Origin: Pseudonocardia sp. ICBG1293
GTDB lineage: Bacteria > Actinomycetota > Actinomycetes > Mycobacteriales > Pseudonocardiaceae
Length of the DNA: 64,000 nucleotides
Direction: 5' to 3'
Assembly: GCF_020131355.1 (NCBI RefSeq)
Contig: NZ_JAHLEL010000007.1
Coordinates: forward strand, 226,817 to 290,816
Below the pieces are notes generated by a model. That model worked only from the letters and a program-made list of their open reading frames with translations. It had not been told where the DNA came from and made no database searches. The translations under genes and the position numbers were made by a program. Shown one piece after another: positions 27,434-36,524 of the stretch; the first letter of the stretch is position 1; the number at the start of each line of letters is the position of its first letter.

Positions 27434-28323
27434 GAGGCACCTCCGGCCGCGGCCGTCCGGACGTGCCCGCGGGCGAACCGGCGCTCCAGCCGTCGTTGCG
27501 CCACCGTGAGCAGCGTGACGACGGCCAGGTACCAGATGCAGGCCACGAGCAGGTTGGGGACGATCTCGTAGGTCTGGTTGTAGATGATCTGCACCGCGTT
27601 GAGCAGGTCGTTCATCGCGATCACCGACACCAGCGCGGTGCCCTTCACGACCGTGATGAACTGGCTCCCCGACGGCGGGATGATGACCCGCATCGCCTGC
27701 GGCAGGACGATCCGGAAGAACGTCTGGGCCGGGGTGAAGCCCATCGCGGCCGCGGCCTCGCGCTGCCCGTGGTCGACACCGAGGATCCCGGCGCGCACGA
27801 TCTCGGCCATGTAGGCGGACTGGACGAGCGAGAGCCCGATCACCGCCGCGGTCAGCGGGGTGATGACGTCGTTGGCGTCCCAGGACACCAGGGTCGGTCC
27901 GAACGGCAGGCCGATCGAGATCCGTGGCACCAGGTAGGCCAGGTTGAACCAGAAGATCAGCTGGACCAGCGGCGGGATGCCCCGGAACACCCCGACGTAG
28001 ACGGTGGCGGCCCAGCGGACCGGCCCCAGGTCCGACAGTTGTGCGGCGGCGAGCAGACCGCCCAGCAACGACCCGATCACCATCGCGGCGACCGCCAGCA
28101 GCAGCGTCGTGACCAGGCCCCGGAGCACCGCGGGGGCGAACAGGTTGGCGGCGACGACGTCCCACTGGAACCGCTCGTTGCCGACCAGGAAGACGGCGAT
28201 CCGGACGACGACCAGGGCCAGCAGCAGCGAGGCGACCCAGCGCCACGGGCGGAACCGGGGGCGGGCGGTCGCGACGTCGTGCGTCCCCGGGCCGGTGGTC
28301 GACGGCGGCGCGGTGACGGTCAC
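27430..28323 (-). CDS. Polar amino acid ABC transporter permease (HisM/GlnP type)
   Basis: This 297-residue inner-membrane permease has a hydrophobic segment near residue 30 and a core of about five more. The coupling motif for the ATPase is seen as EAAAAMGFTPAQTFFRIVLPQAMRVIIPP (split here only by its length). A single permease implies a homodimer. GTG start overlapping the binding-protein gene (GTGA). The importer heads the operon, so the cluster most likely handles an amino acid or a related small polar acid taken up from outside. Confidence 0.92.
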   Translation of the reverse strand: MTVTAPPSTTGPGTHDVATARPRFRPWRWVASLLLALVVVRIAVFLVGNERFQWDVVAANLFAPAVLRGLVTTLLLAVAAMVIGSLLGGLLAAAQLSDLGPVRWAATVYVGVFRGIPPLVQLIFWFNLAYLVPRISIGLPFGPTLVSWDANDVITPLTAAVIGLSLVQSAYMAEIVRAGILGVDHGQREAAAAMGFTPAQTFFRIVLPQAMRVIIPPSGSQFITVVKGTALVSVIAMNDLLNAVQIIYNQTYEIVPNLLVACIWYLAVVTLLTVAQRRLERRFARGHVRTAAAGGAS

Positions 28324-29240
28324 GGCGTGGTCCCCGCGTTCAGCTCCGGCGCCGAGACGGTCACGTCGTCGAGACCCCAGCGGGACATGATTCCGGCGTA
28401 GGTGCCGTCCCGGAACAGCTCCTCGAACGCCCGCTGCAGCACCGGCCCGAGCTCCTCGGACTTCGGGACGAACAGCGCGAGCTTGTCGACGGTGGCGCCC
28501 TGCTCCCCGGTCTGGGTGACGTAGGTGTAGACGCCCTGCTGCTGCGCGGTCACGTCGATCGCGGCCGCCTGGGTCATCCCGGCGGCGTCCGCCCGGCCGG
28601 ACCGGGCGGCGAGCAGGGTGGCGTTGGTGTCGGCCAGCCCGATCGAGGTGACCGCCGGGCGGCCGGTGCGGGTGCAGTACTCGGAGAGCAGCCGCAGCTG
28701 CTCCTCGACGACGCTCGCGGTCGTCACGGCGACCCGCCGGCCGCACAGGTCGTCGGCGGCGCCCACGTCCAGCGGCGAGTCGGCGGGGACGACATAGGAC
28801 GTCCTGGTGGTCATCCAGGTGACCGTGTCGAACTGCCGCTCGCGCTCGGCGGTGACCTTCACGGGTCCGTTGAAGGCGTCGTAGCGGCCGGCCAGCATCC
28901 CCTGCAGCGCGGCCGGGAGGCTGTCGACGACGACGGTCTCGGTCCGGACGCCGAGCACCCGGGCCAGGGCGTCCTGGAAGTCCCGGTCGATCCCGGTGAT
29001 GGTGCCGTCGCCGGCGACCGTGCGGTACGGCGGATGCGAGTCGCCGGCGAACCGGATGACGCCCGCCTCCTTGACCGCGTCGGGCAGTGCCGCGTGCAGC
29101 TCGGCGTTCGCACCGGGCGGCAGCGGGGCGTCCGCGGGGTCCCCGGACCCCCCGGTCCCACAGCCGGCGAGCAGCAGCACCGAGGCGGACAGGACGCCGA
29201 GACCCAGGACACGGGGGCGGCGTGGACGGGTGTGGCGCAT
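28320..29240 (-). CDS. Amino acid ABC transporter substrate-binding lipoprotein
   Basis: This 306-residue family-3 solute-binding protein has a lipoprotein signal: basic MRHTRPRRPRV, a hydrophobic run, and lipobox LLAGC with the cysteine near residue 27. Further on, GDSHPPYRTVAGDGTITGIDRDF is the typical start of the ligand domain. ATG start 29240 with a GGGAG site. It is the first gene of the nine-gene leftward cluster and so lies directly behind its promoter, divergent from the PaaX regulator. Ligand unknown. Confidence 0.9.
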   Translation of the reverse strand: MRHTRPRRPRVLGLGVLSASVLLLAGCGTGGSGDPADAPLPPGANAELHAALPDAVKEAGVIRFAGDSHPPYRTVAGDGTITGIDRDFQDALARVLGVRTETVVVDSLPAALQGMLAGRYDAFNGPVKVTAERERQFDTVTWMTTRTSYVVPADSPLDVGAADDLCGRRVAVTTASVVEEQLRLLSEYCTRTGRPAVTSIGLADTNATLLAARSGRADAAGMTQAAAIDVTAQQQGVYTYVTQTGEQGATVDKLALFVPKSEELGPVLQRAFEELFRDGTYAGIMSRWGLDDVTVSAPELNAGTTP

Positions 29241-29314
29241 GGCGAGGTACTCCCTGCGTTGGGTCGTGCCATGTGGGGCCGGTCGGCGGTTCACGATCAT
29301 TGCCGACGTCGACA

Positions 29315-29372
29315 GCGACGAGCGTCGCATGAGGTGTCGTCTATGACAACACCCGCTTTCCGCTCTGCGGAA
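29315..29372. promoter_or_regulatory. Dyads in the PaaX/importer divergent region
   Basis: Three inverted repeats lie in the 169-base gap: GCGACG-AG-CGTCGC at 29315-29328, TGTC-N6-GACA at 29336-29349, and TTCCGC-TCT-GCGGAA at 29358-29372. Any could be the operator by which the PaaX protein controls the leftward cluster and itself. Confidence 0.4.
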
Positions 29373-29409
29373 GACCGACCGGCGACACGTACGCTCCCCC
29401 GCGGGAGGG

Positions 29410-30405
29410 ATGTCGATGCCGGACGACGGGCGCACGCGGGCGGAGCCACAGCTGCTGCTGACCTCGCTGCTCGGTGACTACTGGTACTGGCGCGACGAGC
29501 ACATCCCGTCGGCCGCGCTGGTCCGGCTGCTCGCCGAGTTCGGGATCGGCCGGGAGAACGCCCGTGCGGCGATGCGCAGGCTCGCCGCCAAGGGGCTGCT
29601 GACGACCTCGCGCGCCGGCCGGACCACGGCCTACGGCATCCCGCCCCGGACCAGCGACGTCATCGTGGACCGGACCCACCGGATGCTGGTCTTCGGCGCG
29701 TCCGCGCCGGACTGGGACGGCCGGTGGACCGTCGTCGCGTTCTCGGTGCCCGAGCAGGAACGCGAGATCCGCACGGCACTGCGCTCCCGGCTGCGGGTGC
29801 TCGGATTCGCCGCCCTGTACGACGGCCTGTGGGTCTCCCCGCACGACCTCGCCGGATCCGCCCACGACCTCGTCGCCGAGCTGGGCATCGGCCGGGCCAC
29901 GGTCCTGCGGGCGACCGAGGTGCCCGGCGGGCCGCACGGCGGCGGGCCCGCGTCGGCGTTCGACGTGGACGGCCTGGCCGCCGAGTACGCGGGGTTCGTC
30001 CGGACCTACGCGCCACTGCGCGACGGTCTCGCCGCGGGCCGGATCGGCCCGGCCGAGGCGCTGCGCATCCGCACCGAGCTGCGGGTGGCGTGGCACACCT
30101 TCCCCGAGCGCGACCCCGACCTCCCCGCGGTGATGCTCCCTGCGGGGTGGGCCCGACCGCAGGCGCAACAGCTGTTCGTCGAGGTCTACGACCGGCTCGG
30201 ACCGCTGGCCGAGCACCGGTTCCGGCAGGTGCTCGCCGAGGTCGACCCGGGTCTCGCCGGGCTGGCCTCGCACCACGACAGTGCCCGCATCGCGCGCCTG
30301 TACTCCGAGCTCGGTGACCGCAGGGCCCGGGGCGACACCCCGTTCGAGCAGGCGGTCCGCGAGCGCAGGCTCGACGAGGTGCGGCGCGGCAGGCCGTCGG
30401 TCTGA
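29410..30405 (+). CDS. PaaX-family transcriptional regulator
   Basis: This 331-residue regulator is of the PaaX type. The N-terminal winged helix is seen in LLTSLLGDYWYWRDEHIPSA and IGRENARAAMRRLAAKGLL. The central domain begins RWTVVAFSVPEQEREIRTALRSRL, and the C-terminal PaaX domain holds AWHTFPERDPDLPAVMLPAGW. PaaX itself represses phenylacetate genes and is released by a CoA thioester. A CoA-type effector fits here because the divergent cluster contains a CoA-transferase. ATG 29410 is given; ATG 29416 is better spaced from the GGGAGGG site and may be the real start. Confidence 0.9.
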   Translation: MSMPDDGRTRAEPQLLLTSLLGDYWYWRDEHIPSAALVRLLAEFGIGRENARAAMRRLAAKGLLTTSRAGRTTAYGIPPRTSDVIVDRTHRMLVFGASAPDWDGRWTVVAFSVPEQEREIRTALRSRLRVLGFAALYDGLWVSPHDLAGSAHDLVAELGIGRATVLRATEVPGGPHGGGPASAFDVDGLAAEYAGFVRTYAPLRDGLAAGRIGPAEALRIRTELRVAWHTFPERDPDLPAVMLPAGWARPQAQQLFVEVYDRLGPLAEHRFRQVLAEVDPGLAGLASHHDSARIARLYSELGDRRARGDTPFEQAVRERRLDEVRRGRPSV

Positions 30406-30412
30406 CGAGGCG

Positions 30413-31159
30413 CTACCCCAGCAGCGCCCGGATCCGCTCCGGGGCCGGCCCGTCCGGCTCGATGACCACGACGGCGTCGTCGAACCCCGCGTCGGCGTAG
30501 CGGTGCAGTGTCTCGCCCAGCCGTCCGAGGTCGGCCCCCGCGGGGACCGGCAGGGCGTAGGCGACCGCGCGCCGTCCGCCGGCGGCCCGGTAACGGCGCA
30601 GGGCCTCGGTCATCTCCTCGGGGGTGGTGCGGTAGCCGGAGGCGAGCCAGCCGTCGAAGCCACGGGCGGCCTTCTCCACGTTCGCACCCCACGACCCCAG
30701 CAGCAGCGGTGGCCGGACGGACGGGGGGTCGGCGAGCCGGGCGTGCTCGTCGCCACCGCGTTCCAGCAGCTCACGGAGCCGCACCGCGTTCTCGTCGAAC
30801 ATCCGGAAACGGGTCCGGTGGTCCCGGTCGAGGGCGGCGTAGTCGTCACGGGTCGAGCCCGGGCTGATGCCGAGGGCGAGCCGGTCCCCGCAGACCGCCT
30901 GCAGCGACAGCATCCGGTGCGCCAGCTCGGCGGGATGGTGCAGCGGGACCTGCACCGTGCCCGTCGCCAGCCCGACGCCCTCGGTGGCCCCGGCCGCGAC
31001 GGCGAGCGCCACGAACGGGTCGGGCACCAACCGGCCGCGGCCGATGATCTCCGGGGCCCACAGGTGTGCGAACCCGGCGCCGGCGAGCCGCCGGGCCCAC
31101 CCGGCGACCGGGTACGGCGGCGCGTCGGACAGGTGCGCGAGCGTCGCGCCGAGGAGCAC
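30413..31159 (-). CDS. LLM-class (F420-type) oxidoreductase, short
   Basis: This 248-residue luciferase-like TIM-barrel protein starts LLGATLAHLSDAPP. It contains FAHLWAPEIIGRGRLVPDPFVALAVAA, then GDRLALGISPGSTRDDYAALDRDH. The length is short for the class. GTG start at 31159, three bases after the acetoacetyl-CoA synthetase stop, so the two are co-transcribed. The protein probably uses F420 or FMN; the substrate is unknown. Co-location with a ketoacid-CoA ligase hints at a role in the breakdown of a ketone or cyclic compound. Confidence 0.82.
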   Translation of the reverse strand: MLLGATLAHLSDAPPYPVAGWARRLAGAGFAHLWAPEIIGRGRLVPDPFVALAVAAGATEGVGLATGTVQVPLHHPAELAHRMLSLQAVCGDRLALGISPGSTRDDYAALDRDHRTRFRMFDENAVRLRELLERGGDEHARLADPPSVRPPLLLGSWGANVEKAARGFDGWLASGYRTTPEEMTEALRRYRAAGGRRAVAYALPVPAGADLGRLGETLHRYADAGFDDAVVVIEPDGPAPERIRALLG

Positions 31160-31161
31160 CG

Positions 31162-33114
31162 CTACCCCCGCCGGTCCGCGGCGAACCGGGCGTACCAGCG
31201 CAGCGCGTCGGGGTCGTCGACCGAGGCGACGTTCGCAGCCTGCTCCAGCGGGCGGCCCGCCATCAGCTTCTTGATCGGGACCTCCAGCCGCTTCCCGCTC
31301 AGGGTGTGCGGCACCGCGGGCGCCTCGACGATCTCGTCGGGGACGTGCCGGGCCGTGAGCCGGCCGCGCAGCGTGGTGACGATCTTCTTCCGGAGCTCGT
31401 CGTCGAGCGGGTGGCCCTCGGCGGGCACGACGAACAGACCCAGCCAGTACTCGTCGCCGGGCAGGTCGACGCCGACGACCAGGGCCTCGGTGACCTCCTC
31501 CATCGCCTCCAGCACGTCGTAGAAGTCGCCGCTGCCCAGCCGGACGCCCTGCCGGTTCAGTGTCGAGTCCGAACGGCCGTGGACGGACACGCTGCCGTCG
31601 CCGTGCACGGTCACCCAGTCCCCGTGCCGCCACACGCCGGGCCAGGTGTCGAAGTAGGAGTCGGAGTAGCGCTCGCCGTCCGGGTCGTTCCACAGGTACA
31701 CCGGCATCGACGGCATCGGCTGGGTGACCACCAGGTCCCCGACCTCGTCGACGACCGGGTTGCCGTCGTCGTCCCAGGCGGCGCAGTCGACCCCGGCCAG
31801 GCGCCCGCCGATGCGGCCCGCCCGCACCGGGGAGTACTCGTTCGCGCCGACGAAGGATCCCGAGATGTCGGTGCCGCCGCTGGTCGAGTCGATCCGCAGG
31901 TCCGGCGAGACGTGCTCGTACAGCCAGTCGTAGCCGCTCGGCGGCAGCGCCGAGCCGGAGACCATGACGTGCCGGACCCGGGACAGGTCGTGCTCGGAGC
32001 GCGGGGACACGCCGGTGCCCGCCGTCGCCGTGACGACCGCCGCCCCCATCAGGACGACGTCGGCGCCGGTACGGGCCGCGATCTCCCAGACCGCACCCGG
32101 CGGGTGCCCGGGGCTGCCCTCGTGGAGCACGATGCTCGCGCCCCGGGTCAGCGCGCCGAGCTGCATGTTCCACAGTGCCCAGCCGGTGGAGGTGTAGGTG
32201 TACATCCGCTCGCCCGCGCGCAGCCCGCAGTACAGGCCGGACCACTTCAGCCCCTCGAGGGTGATCCCGCCGTGGCCGTGCACGAGCCCCTTCGGCAGGC
32301 CGGTGGTGCCGGAGGTGAACAGCACCCACAGCGGGTGCGAGAACGCCACCTGCTCGAACTCCGGCTCCGCGTCGACGGCCAGCAGCTCCTCCCAGGCGAC
32401 GGTGCCCTCGGGAGCGGGCCGGTCGAACACGTACGGCACGTGCACCACGTGTCGCACGGTCGGCAGCTCGGCCCGGAGCCGGGCGACGACGTCGGCACGG
32501 TCGACGACCCTGCCGTTCCAGTGGTAGCCGTCGGCCGCCAGCAGGACGGTCGGTTCGAGCTGCGCGAGCCGGCCGATGGTGCCCTCGGCACCGAAGTCGG
32601 GCGAGCAGCAGGACCAGACGGCACCGACCGCGGCGGCGGCGAGCAGGCCGATCACCGCGTGCTCGGTGTTGGGCAGGTAGGCGCAGACCCGGTCCCCGGG
32701 CTCGACGCCGGCACGGCGCAGCCAGCCCGCGGTGGCCGCGACCGACCGGCGCAGCTGCGACCAGGTGATCTCACGTGCGGGGGTGCCGCCCTCCTGCACG
32801 CACACCAGGGCGGTGTCGTCGTCGGCGCCGTGACGCAGCGCGTGCTCGGCCCAGTTCAGCCGCGCCCCGGTGAACCACCGGGTGTGCGGCATCGGGTCGG
32901 CGGTACGGACCTGCTCGTAGGGCGCGGACAGGGTGACGTCGAAGTACTCGACGACCGAGCGCCAGAACCGGTCGACGTCGTCGACCGACCACACCCACAG
33001 GGCGTCGTGGTCGTCGAACGGGCGCCCCTCCCGCTCGGCCAGCCAGTCCAGGTAGGCGCGCAACGCGGATCGCTCGATGCGCTCCGCCGACGGGCTCCAG
33101 AGGACGTCGGTCAT
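31162..33114 (-). CDS. Acetoacetate-CoA ligase
   Basis: This 650-residue AMP-forming ligase turns acetoacetate into acetoacetyl-CoA. The N-terminal extension (MTDVLWSPSAERIERSAL, then DYxVxxxxxFW-like VWSVDDVDRFWRSVVEYFDV) is specific for this family and acetyl-CoA synthetases. VLFTSGTTGLPKG is the phosphate loop, and STSGGTDISGSF and the YSDSYFDTWPGVWRHGDW core are typical of acetoacetyl-CoA synthetases. ATG start behind CGGAGGAG. It is followed by an LLM gene in an operon. A terminator-like hairpin lies between it and the upstream LLM gene. Confidence 0.9.
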   Translation of the reverse strand: MTDVLWSPSAERIERSALRAYLDWLAEREGRPFDDHDALWVWSVDDVDRFWRSVVEYFDVTLSAPYEQVRTADPMPHTRWFTGARLNWAEHALRHGADDDTALVCVQEGGTPAREITWSQLRRSVAATAGWLRRAGVEPGDRVCAYLPNTEHAVIGLLAAAAVGAVWSCCSPDFGAEGTIGRLAQLEPTVLLAADGYHWNGRVVDRADVVARLRAELPTVRHVVHVPYVFDRPAPEGTVAWEELLAVDAEPEFEQVAFSHPLWVLFTSGTTGLPKGLVHGHGGITLEGLKWSGLYCGLRAGERMYTYTSTGWALWNMQLGALTRGASIVLHEGSPGHPPGAVWEIAARTGADVVLMGAAVVTATAGTGVSPRSEHDLSRVRHVMVSGSALPPSGYDWLYEHVSPDLRIDSTSGGTDISGSFVGANEYSPVRAGRIGGRLAGVDCAAWDDDGNPVVDEVGDLVVTQPMPSMPVYLWNDPDGERYSDSYFDTWPGVWRHGDWVTVHGDGSVSVHGRSDSTLNRQGVRLGSGDFYDVLEAMEEVTEALVVGVDLPGDEYWLGLFVVPAEGHPLDDELRKKIVTTLRGRLTARHVPDEIVEAPAVPHTLSGKRLEVPIKKLMAGRPLEQAANVASVDDPDALRWYARFAADRRG

Positions 33115-33142
33115 CGGTGTCTCCTCCGTGGGGGCGTCCCGC

Positions 33143-33182
33143 GCGTCGGCGGGCCCACCCGGGGAGGTGGACCCGCCGACGC
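33143..33182 (-). terminator. Hairpin terminator downstream of the LLM gene
   Basis: A 17-bp stem with one mismatch (GCGTCGGCGGGCCCACC pairing with GGTGGACCCGCCGACGC) and a 6-base loop lies between the LLM stop at 33252 and the acetoacetate-CoA ligase start. It separates two leftward transcription units. Confidence 0.7.
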
Positions 33183-33251
33183 GGTGCTGCGGTGCGGTGC
33201 CGCGGTCAGCCCGCGGCGCGGGGTCGCCGGGGGGCACCCGGCTCGGAGCGC

Positions 33252-34250
33252 TCAGGAGGCGAGCACCTTCGGCATGATGTCGTTCTTGATCCGCTTGAGG
33301 TCGTCGAGCGTCTTCGACACCGGGACGTCGGCGAACGGCGGCCAGATCAGCGGCATGGTCATGCCGGCCTCCTTGTACGCCTTGAGCCGGTCGGTGAGCT
33401 GCTTCTCGGTGCCGACCAGCAGGTTGGACGCGACGCCATTGACGGTCTGGTCGACCTCCTCGTCGGTGATGACCGTCCAGATCATCGAGCAGATCTCCAG
33501 GTCCTTGGCCCGCTTCGGGCTGCCGATCTCCTCGAACTGCTCATCGATGGCGGTGATCCACCGGGCGAGGCCCTCGGGCGAGTCCTGGATGCCGATCCAG
33601 CCGTCGAGGTCGTACTTGGTGATCCGGCGCGCCGAGCGCAGCGGGTCCTTGAGGCCGCTCATGAAGATCGGCGGGCGCGGGTCCTGCAGCGGCTTGTGCC
33701 CGAAGCCGCAGGCGTCGAAGTCGGCGAACTCGCCGTGGAACTCGTAGTGGTCGGCGCCCTTGTCCCAGATGCCCTGCATGATCTCGATCGACTCGCGCAC
33801 GTGCTTGTGGCGCTTCGGGAAGATGTGCGCGGCGCTCGCGGCGGCGAACTCCTCGGGCATCCAGCCGGACCCGACGCCGACGTTGAGGCGGCCGCCGGAC
33901 AGGTGGTCGATGGTCGCCAGCTCCGCGGCGAGGACGCCGGGCGAGCGGAACGGGGTGTCGATGATGCTCATGCCGATGCGGACCTTGGTGGTCTTCGCGG
34001 CGAGCCACGGGATGAGCGGGTAGCCCTGGAACCACCTGCCGCGCGAGGACACCGGCAGCGCGTTCGGCAGCCCGTCCATCATGCCGAAGGAGTACTGCAG
34101 CTCCTGGCGGTCGGACTTCTCCGGGACGACGATCCGGTCGAGCGTCCACACCGAGTCGAAGTCGAGCTCCTCGGCGAGCGCGGTGAGGTCCTCCAGCTCC
34201 TTGACCGTGACGAGGTCACGGAAGTTCGGAAGGTACAGAGCGAGCTTCAT
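33252..34250 (-). CDS. LLM-class F420-dependent oxidoreductase
   Basis: This 332-residue luciferase-like protein begins MKLALYLPNFRDLVTVKELE. The barrel contains FDSVWTLDRIVVPEKS, TTKVRIGMSIIDTPFRSPGVLAAELATIDHLSGGR (interrupted here only by description) and VGVGSGWMPEEFAAA, all typical of F420-linked actinobacterial members. An AAGGAGG site precedes the ATG. It lies 42 bases after an acyl-CoA ligase gene on the same strand and is probably in one operon with it. The substrate is unknown. Confidence 0.88.
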   Translation of the reverse strand: MKLALYLPNFRDLVTVKELEDLTALAEELDFDSVWTLDRIVVPEKSDRQELQYSFGMMDGLPNALPVSSRGRWFQGYPLIPWLAAKTTKVRIGMSIIDTPFRSPGVLAAELATIDHLSGGRLNVGVGSGWMPEEFAAASAAHIFPKRHKHVRESIEIMQGIWDKGADHYEFHGEFADFDACGFGHKPLQDPRPPIFMSGLKDPLRSARRITKYDLDGWIGIQDSPEGLARWITAIDEQFEEIGSPKRAKDLEICSMIWTVITDEEVDQTVNGVASNLLVGTEKQLTDRLKAYKEAGMTMPLIWPPFADVPVSKTLDDLKRIKNDIMPKVLAS

Positions 34251-34292
34251 GTGATGCTGCCTCCTTGCGGCATGACAGTGTCGCGAACAGCG

Positions 34293-35831
34293 TCACGGAC
34301 GGGAGAGTGTGATGCGGATCTCGTTCTTGAGAACCTTACCCACAGTCGAGCGCGGAAGATCGGTCCAGAGCTCGATCTGCTTGGGGGCCTTCACGGAACC
34401 GATGCGCGCCTTGACGAACGCGACCAGCTCACCGGTGCCGATCTCGACACCGGGCCGGGGCTGGACCACCGCGGTGACCCGTTCGCCCCACTTGTCGTCG
34501 GGCAGCCCGACGACCGCGCAGTCCCGGACGGCGTCGTGCGCCATCAGGGCCTGTTCCACCTCGGCGGAGTAGACGTTGAACCCGCCGGTGATGACCATGT
34601 CCTTGGCCCGGTCGACGATGTACAGGAAGCCGTCGTCGTCGAGCCGGCCGATGTCGCCGGTGTGGTGCCAGCCGTGCGCCGACACCTCCGCGGTCGCCTC
34701 GGGGTTGCGGTGGTAGCCCGCCATGACCAGCGACCCGCGCACGCAGATCTCGCCGCGCTCGCCCCGTGCGACGGGCTGCCCCTGCTGATCCAGGATCGCG
34801 ACGGTGACCAGCGGCGACGGGCGCCCCGCCGAGGACAGCCGCCCGGTGTCGATGCTCCCGTCGGGCCTGCGGTGCTCGGCCGGGGACATCGTCGAGATCA
34901 TCATCGGTGCCTCGGACTGGCCGAACAGCTGGGCCATCGGCCCGATCCGGTCCAGCGCCTCGGTCAGCCGGGCCACCGACATCGGGGCCGCGCCGTACCA
35001 GAAGCACTGCAACGACGACAGGTCCGTCGCGTCGAGCGCCTCGTGGCCGAGCACCATGTAGATCAGCGTCGGCGGCAGGAACGTGTGGGTGACCCGGTGC
35101 GTCTCGATCAGCTGCAGGAACCGGCCGACGTCGGGCTCGGCCATGACCACGACCTCGCCGCCGCGGGCCATGACCGGGAAGCACAGGACCCCCGCGGCGT
35201 GGGTCAGCGGCGCGAGCGCCAGGTAGACCGGCCGCTCGTCGAACGGGTAGCTCATCAGGGTGATCGCCGACATCGTCTCGACGTTGCGGTCGGTCAGCAG
35301 CACACCCTTGGGACGTCCGGTGGTGCCGCCGGTCCCGACCAGCGCGACGACGTCGTCGGGCGGGGCGGCCTCGGCGGGCGGGTCGTCGCGGGCGGCGGCG
35401 AGCCAGGCGTCGAACGCCTGGGCGCGGCCGTCCGGCCCGGCCTCGCCGAGGCGCACGAGGGTGGTCAGCTGCGGCAGGTCCGGCGCGATCTGCGCGACCA
35501 GACCGTCGAAGGAGGGCTGGTAGACCAGGGCGACGCAGTCGAACAGGTCGAGCAGCTCGGCGGTCTCGCCCGCCGCGTTGCGCGGGTTGATCGGGCACCA
35601 CACCGCGCCGGCGCGGGCGATGCCGAACACGCAGGAGAAGGCGGTCGGGTCGTTCGCCGACAGGATGCCGACCTTGTCGCCCGGGGCGACGCCGGAGCGC
35701 CGGAGCGCCCGCGCGACGGAGTGCGAGAGCTCGACGACCTCGCCGTAGGTCAGCGACGTGCCGTCCAGGGTCAGGCAGGGCGCCGCGGGATCGAGGGAGG
35801 CGCCCTTGTCGAGGTAGAAGGTCAGCGACAT
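34293..35831 (-). CDS. AMP-dependent acyl-CoA synthetase
   Basis: This 512-residue ANL ligase has VGTGGTTGRPKG as phosphate loop, FGQSEAPMM as the adenine motif, GWHHTGDIG and the C-terminal catalytic lysine in STVGKVLKNEIR. It activates an organic acid for breakdown. ATG at 35831 behind a GGGGAG site; an alternative GTG/ATG a few codons upstream exists. It leads an operon with the F420-type LLM gene. The second ligase in the window of this type; the two share only family motifs. Confidence 0.9.
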   Translation of the reverse strand: MSLTFYLDKGASLDPAAPCLTLDGTSLTYGEVVELSHSVARALRRSGVAPGDKVGILSANDPTAFSCVFGIARAGAVWCPINPRNAAGETAELLDLFDCVALVYQPSFDGLVAQIAPDLPQLTTLVRLGEAGPDGRAQAFDAWLAAARDDPPAEAAPPDDVVALVGTGGTTGRPKGVLLTDRNVETMSAITLMSYPFDERPVYLALAPLTHAAGVLCFPVMARGGEVVVMAEPDVGRFLQLIETHRVTHTFLPPTLIYMVLGHEALDATDLSSLQCFWYGAAPMSVARLTEALDRIGPMAQLFGQSEAPMMISTMSPAEHRRPDGSIDTGRLSSAGRPSPLVTVAILDQQGQPVARGERGEICVRGSLVMAGYHRNPEATAEVSAHGWHHTGDIGRLDDDGFLYIVDRAKDMVITGGFNVYSAEVEQALMAHDAVRDCAVVGLPDDKWGERVTAVVQPRPGVEIGTGELVAFVKARIGSVKAPKQIELWTDLPRSTVGKVLKNEIRITLSRP

Positions 35832-35978
35832 CGCAGCTCCCCGGACTCGCACCGTTGCGGACAGCGACGACCGTGGCGAAAATCTGGACAGTTGTCAAGA
35901 TTCTGCTGTCCACCGCCGGACCGATCGTGCACGACAGAACGCTCGGGCGACAGGGGCCGTCGCCGTGCGCGCACGACG

Positions 35979-36011
35979 ACGGGCCGGGAGCGTGGTGCGC
36001 TCCCGGCCCGT
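35979..36011 (-). terminator. Hairpin terminator after the YciI-like gene
   Basis: A perfect 14-bp stem (ACGGGCCGGGAGCG and complement) with TGGTG loop lies 32 bases downstream of the YciI-like stop and could also insulate the acyl-CoA ligase promoter. Confidence 0.75.
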
Positions 36012-36042
36012 GCGGGTCGGTGGGGCGGCGGTCGCCGGAGGG

Positions 36043-36351
36043 TCAGCCCTGCCCGGTCAGCGCCCCGGCCAGCGGGCCGAGCGGCGGCGCCCACTCACGG
36101 ATCTCGGCCCGGGCGACGACGCCCGCGGTGCTGAACGGGTCGTTGTCGACGATGCGCTGCACCGCGGCCCGGTCCTCCACCCGGAAGATCAACAGCCCGC
36201 CCGGGTCCTCGCCGGGCGCCCAGGCGCCCGCCGCCAGCATCGTGCCGTCCTCGCCCAGGGGGCGCAGGTAGTCGCGGTGCGCGGGGCGCGTGGCGTCCCG
36301 CAGCTCGGTGTCGTCGGTGTAGGTGTAGATCAGCGCGAAGGTCGTGGCCAC
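36043..36351 (-). CDS. YciI-like protein
   Basis: This 102-residue protein has the YciI fold. It starts ATTFALIYTYTDD and includes RPAHRDYLRPLGEDGTMLAAGAW, where the His in RPAHRDYL is the family's usual active-site-like residue, and ends VVARAEIREW. YciI proteins are small ferredoxin-like-fold proteins, some of which act as dehydrochlorinases or stand-alone helpers in aromatic breakdown. GTG start at 36351. It is monocistronic, followed by a strong hairpin. No specific role can be given. Confidence 0.85.
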   Translation of the reverse strand: MATTFALIYTYTDDTELRDATRPAHRDYLRPLGEDGTMLAAGAWAPGEDPGGLLIFRVEDRAAVQRIVDNDPFSTAGVVARAEIREWAPPLGPLAGALTGQG

Positions 36352-36524
36352 GCCGGGATCCTCGCATGCGCAGGCGTCGGCAGGCCGCTGCGCGCACCGC
36401 CCCCGGCAGGCGCGGATCGTCGTCCCGGGAGCCCTCCCGAAGGAGGTCCATAGCATCGGCAACCGCCTCCACCGCCCATCTCGGGACGGAGGAGACCCGC
36501 ACCCACGAGTGAGAGGACACCGCC

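Noticed and set aside
33117..36134. A 1005-residue rightward open frame over the LLM and acyl-CoA ligase genes
   Set aside because: It is antisense to two well-supported genes, has no domain pattern, and its composition (Arg, Gly, Val, Asp) is that of a shadow frame.
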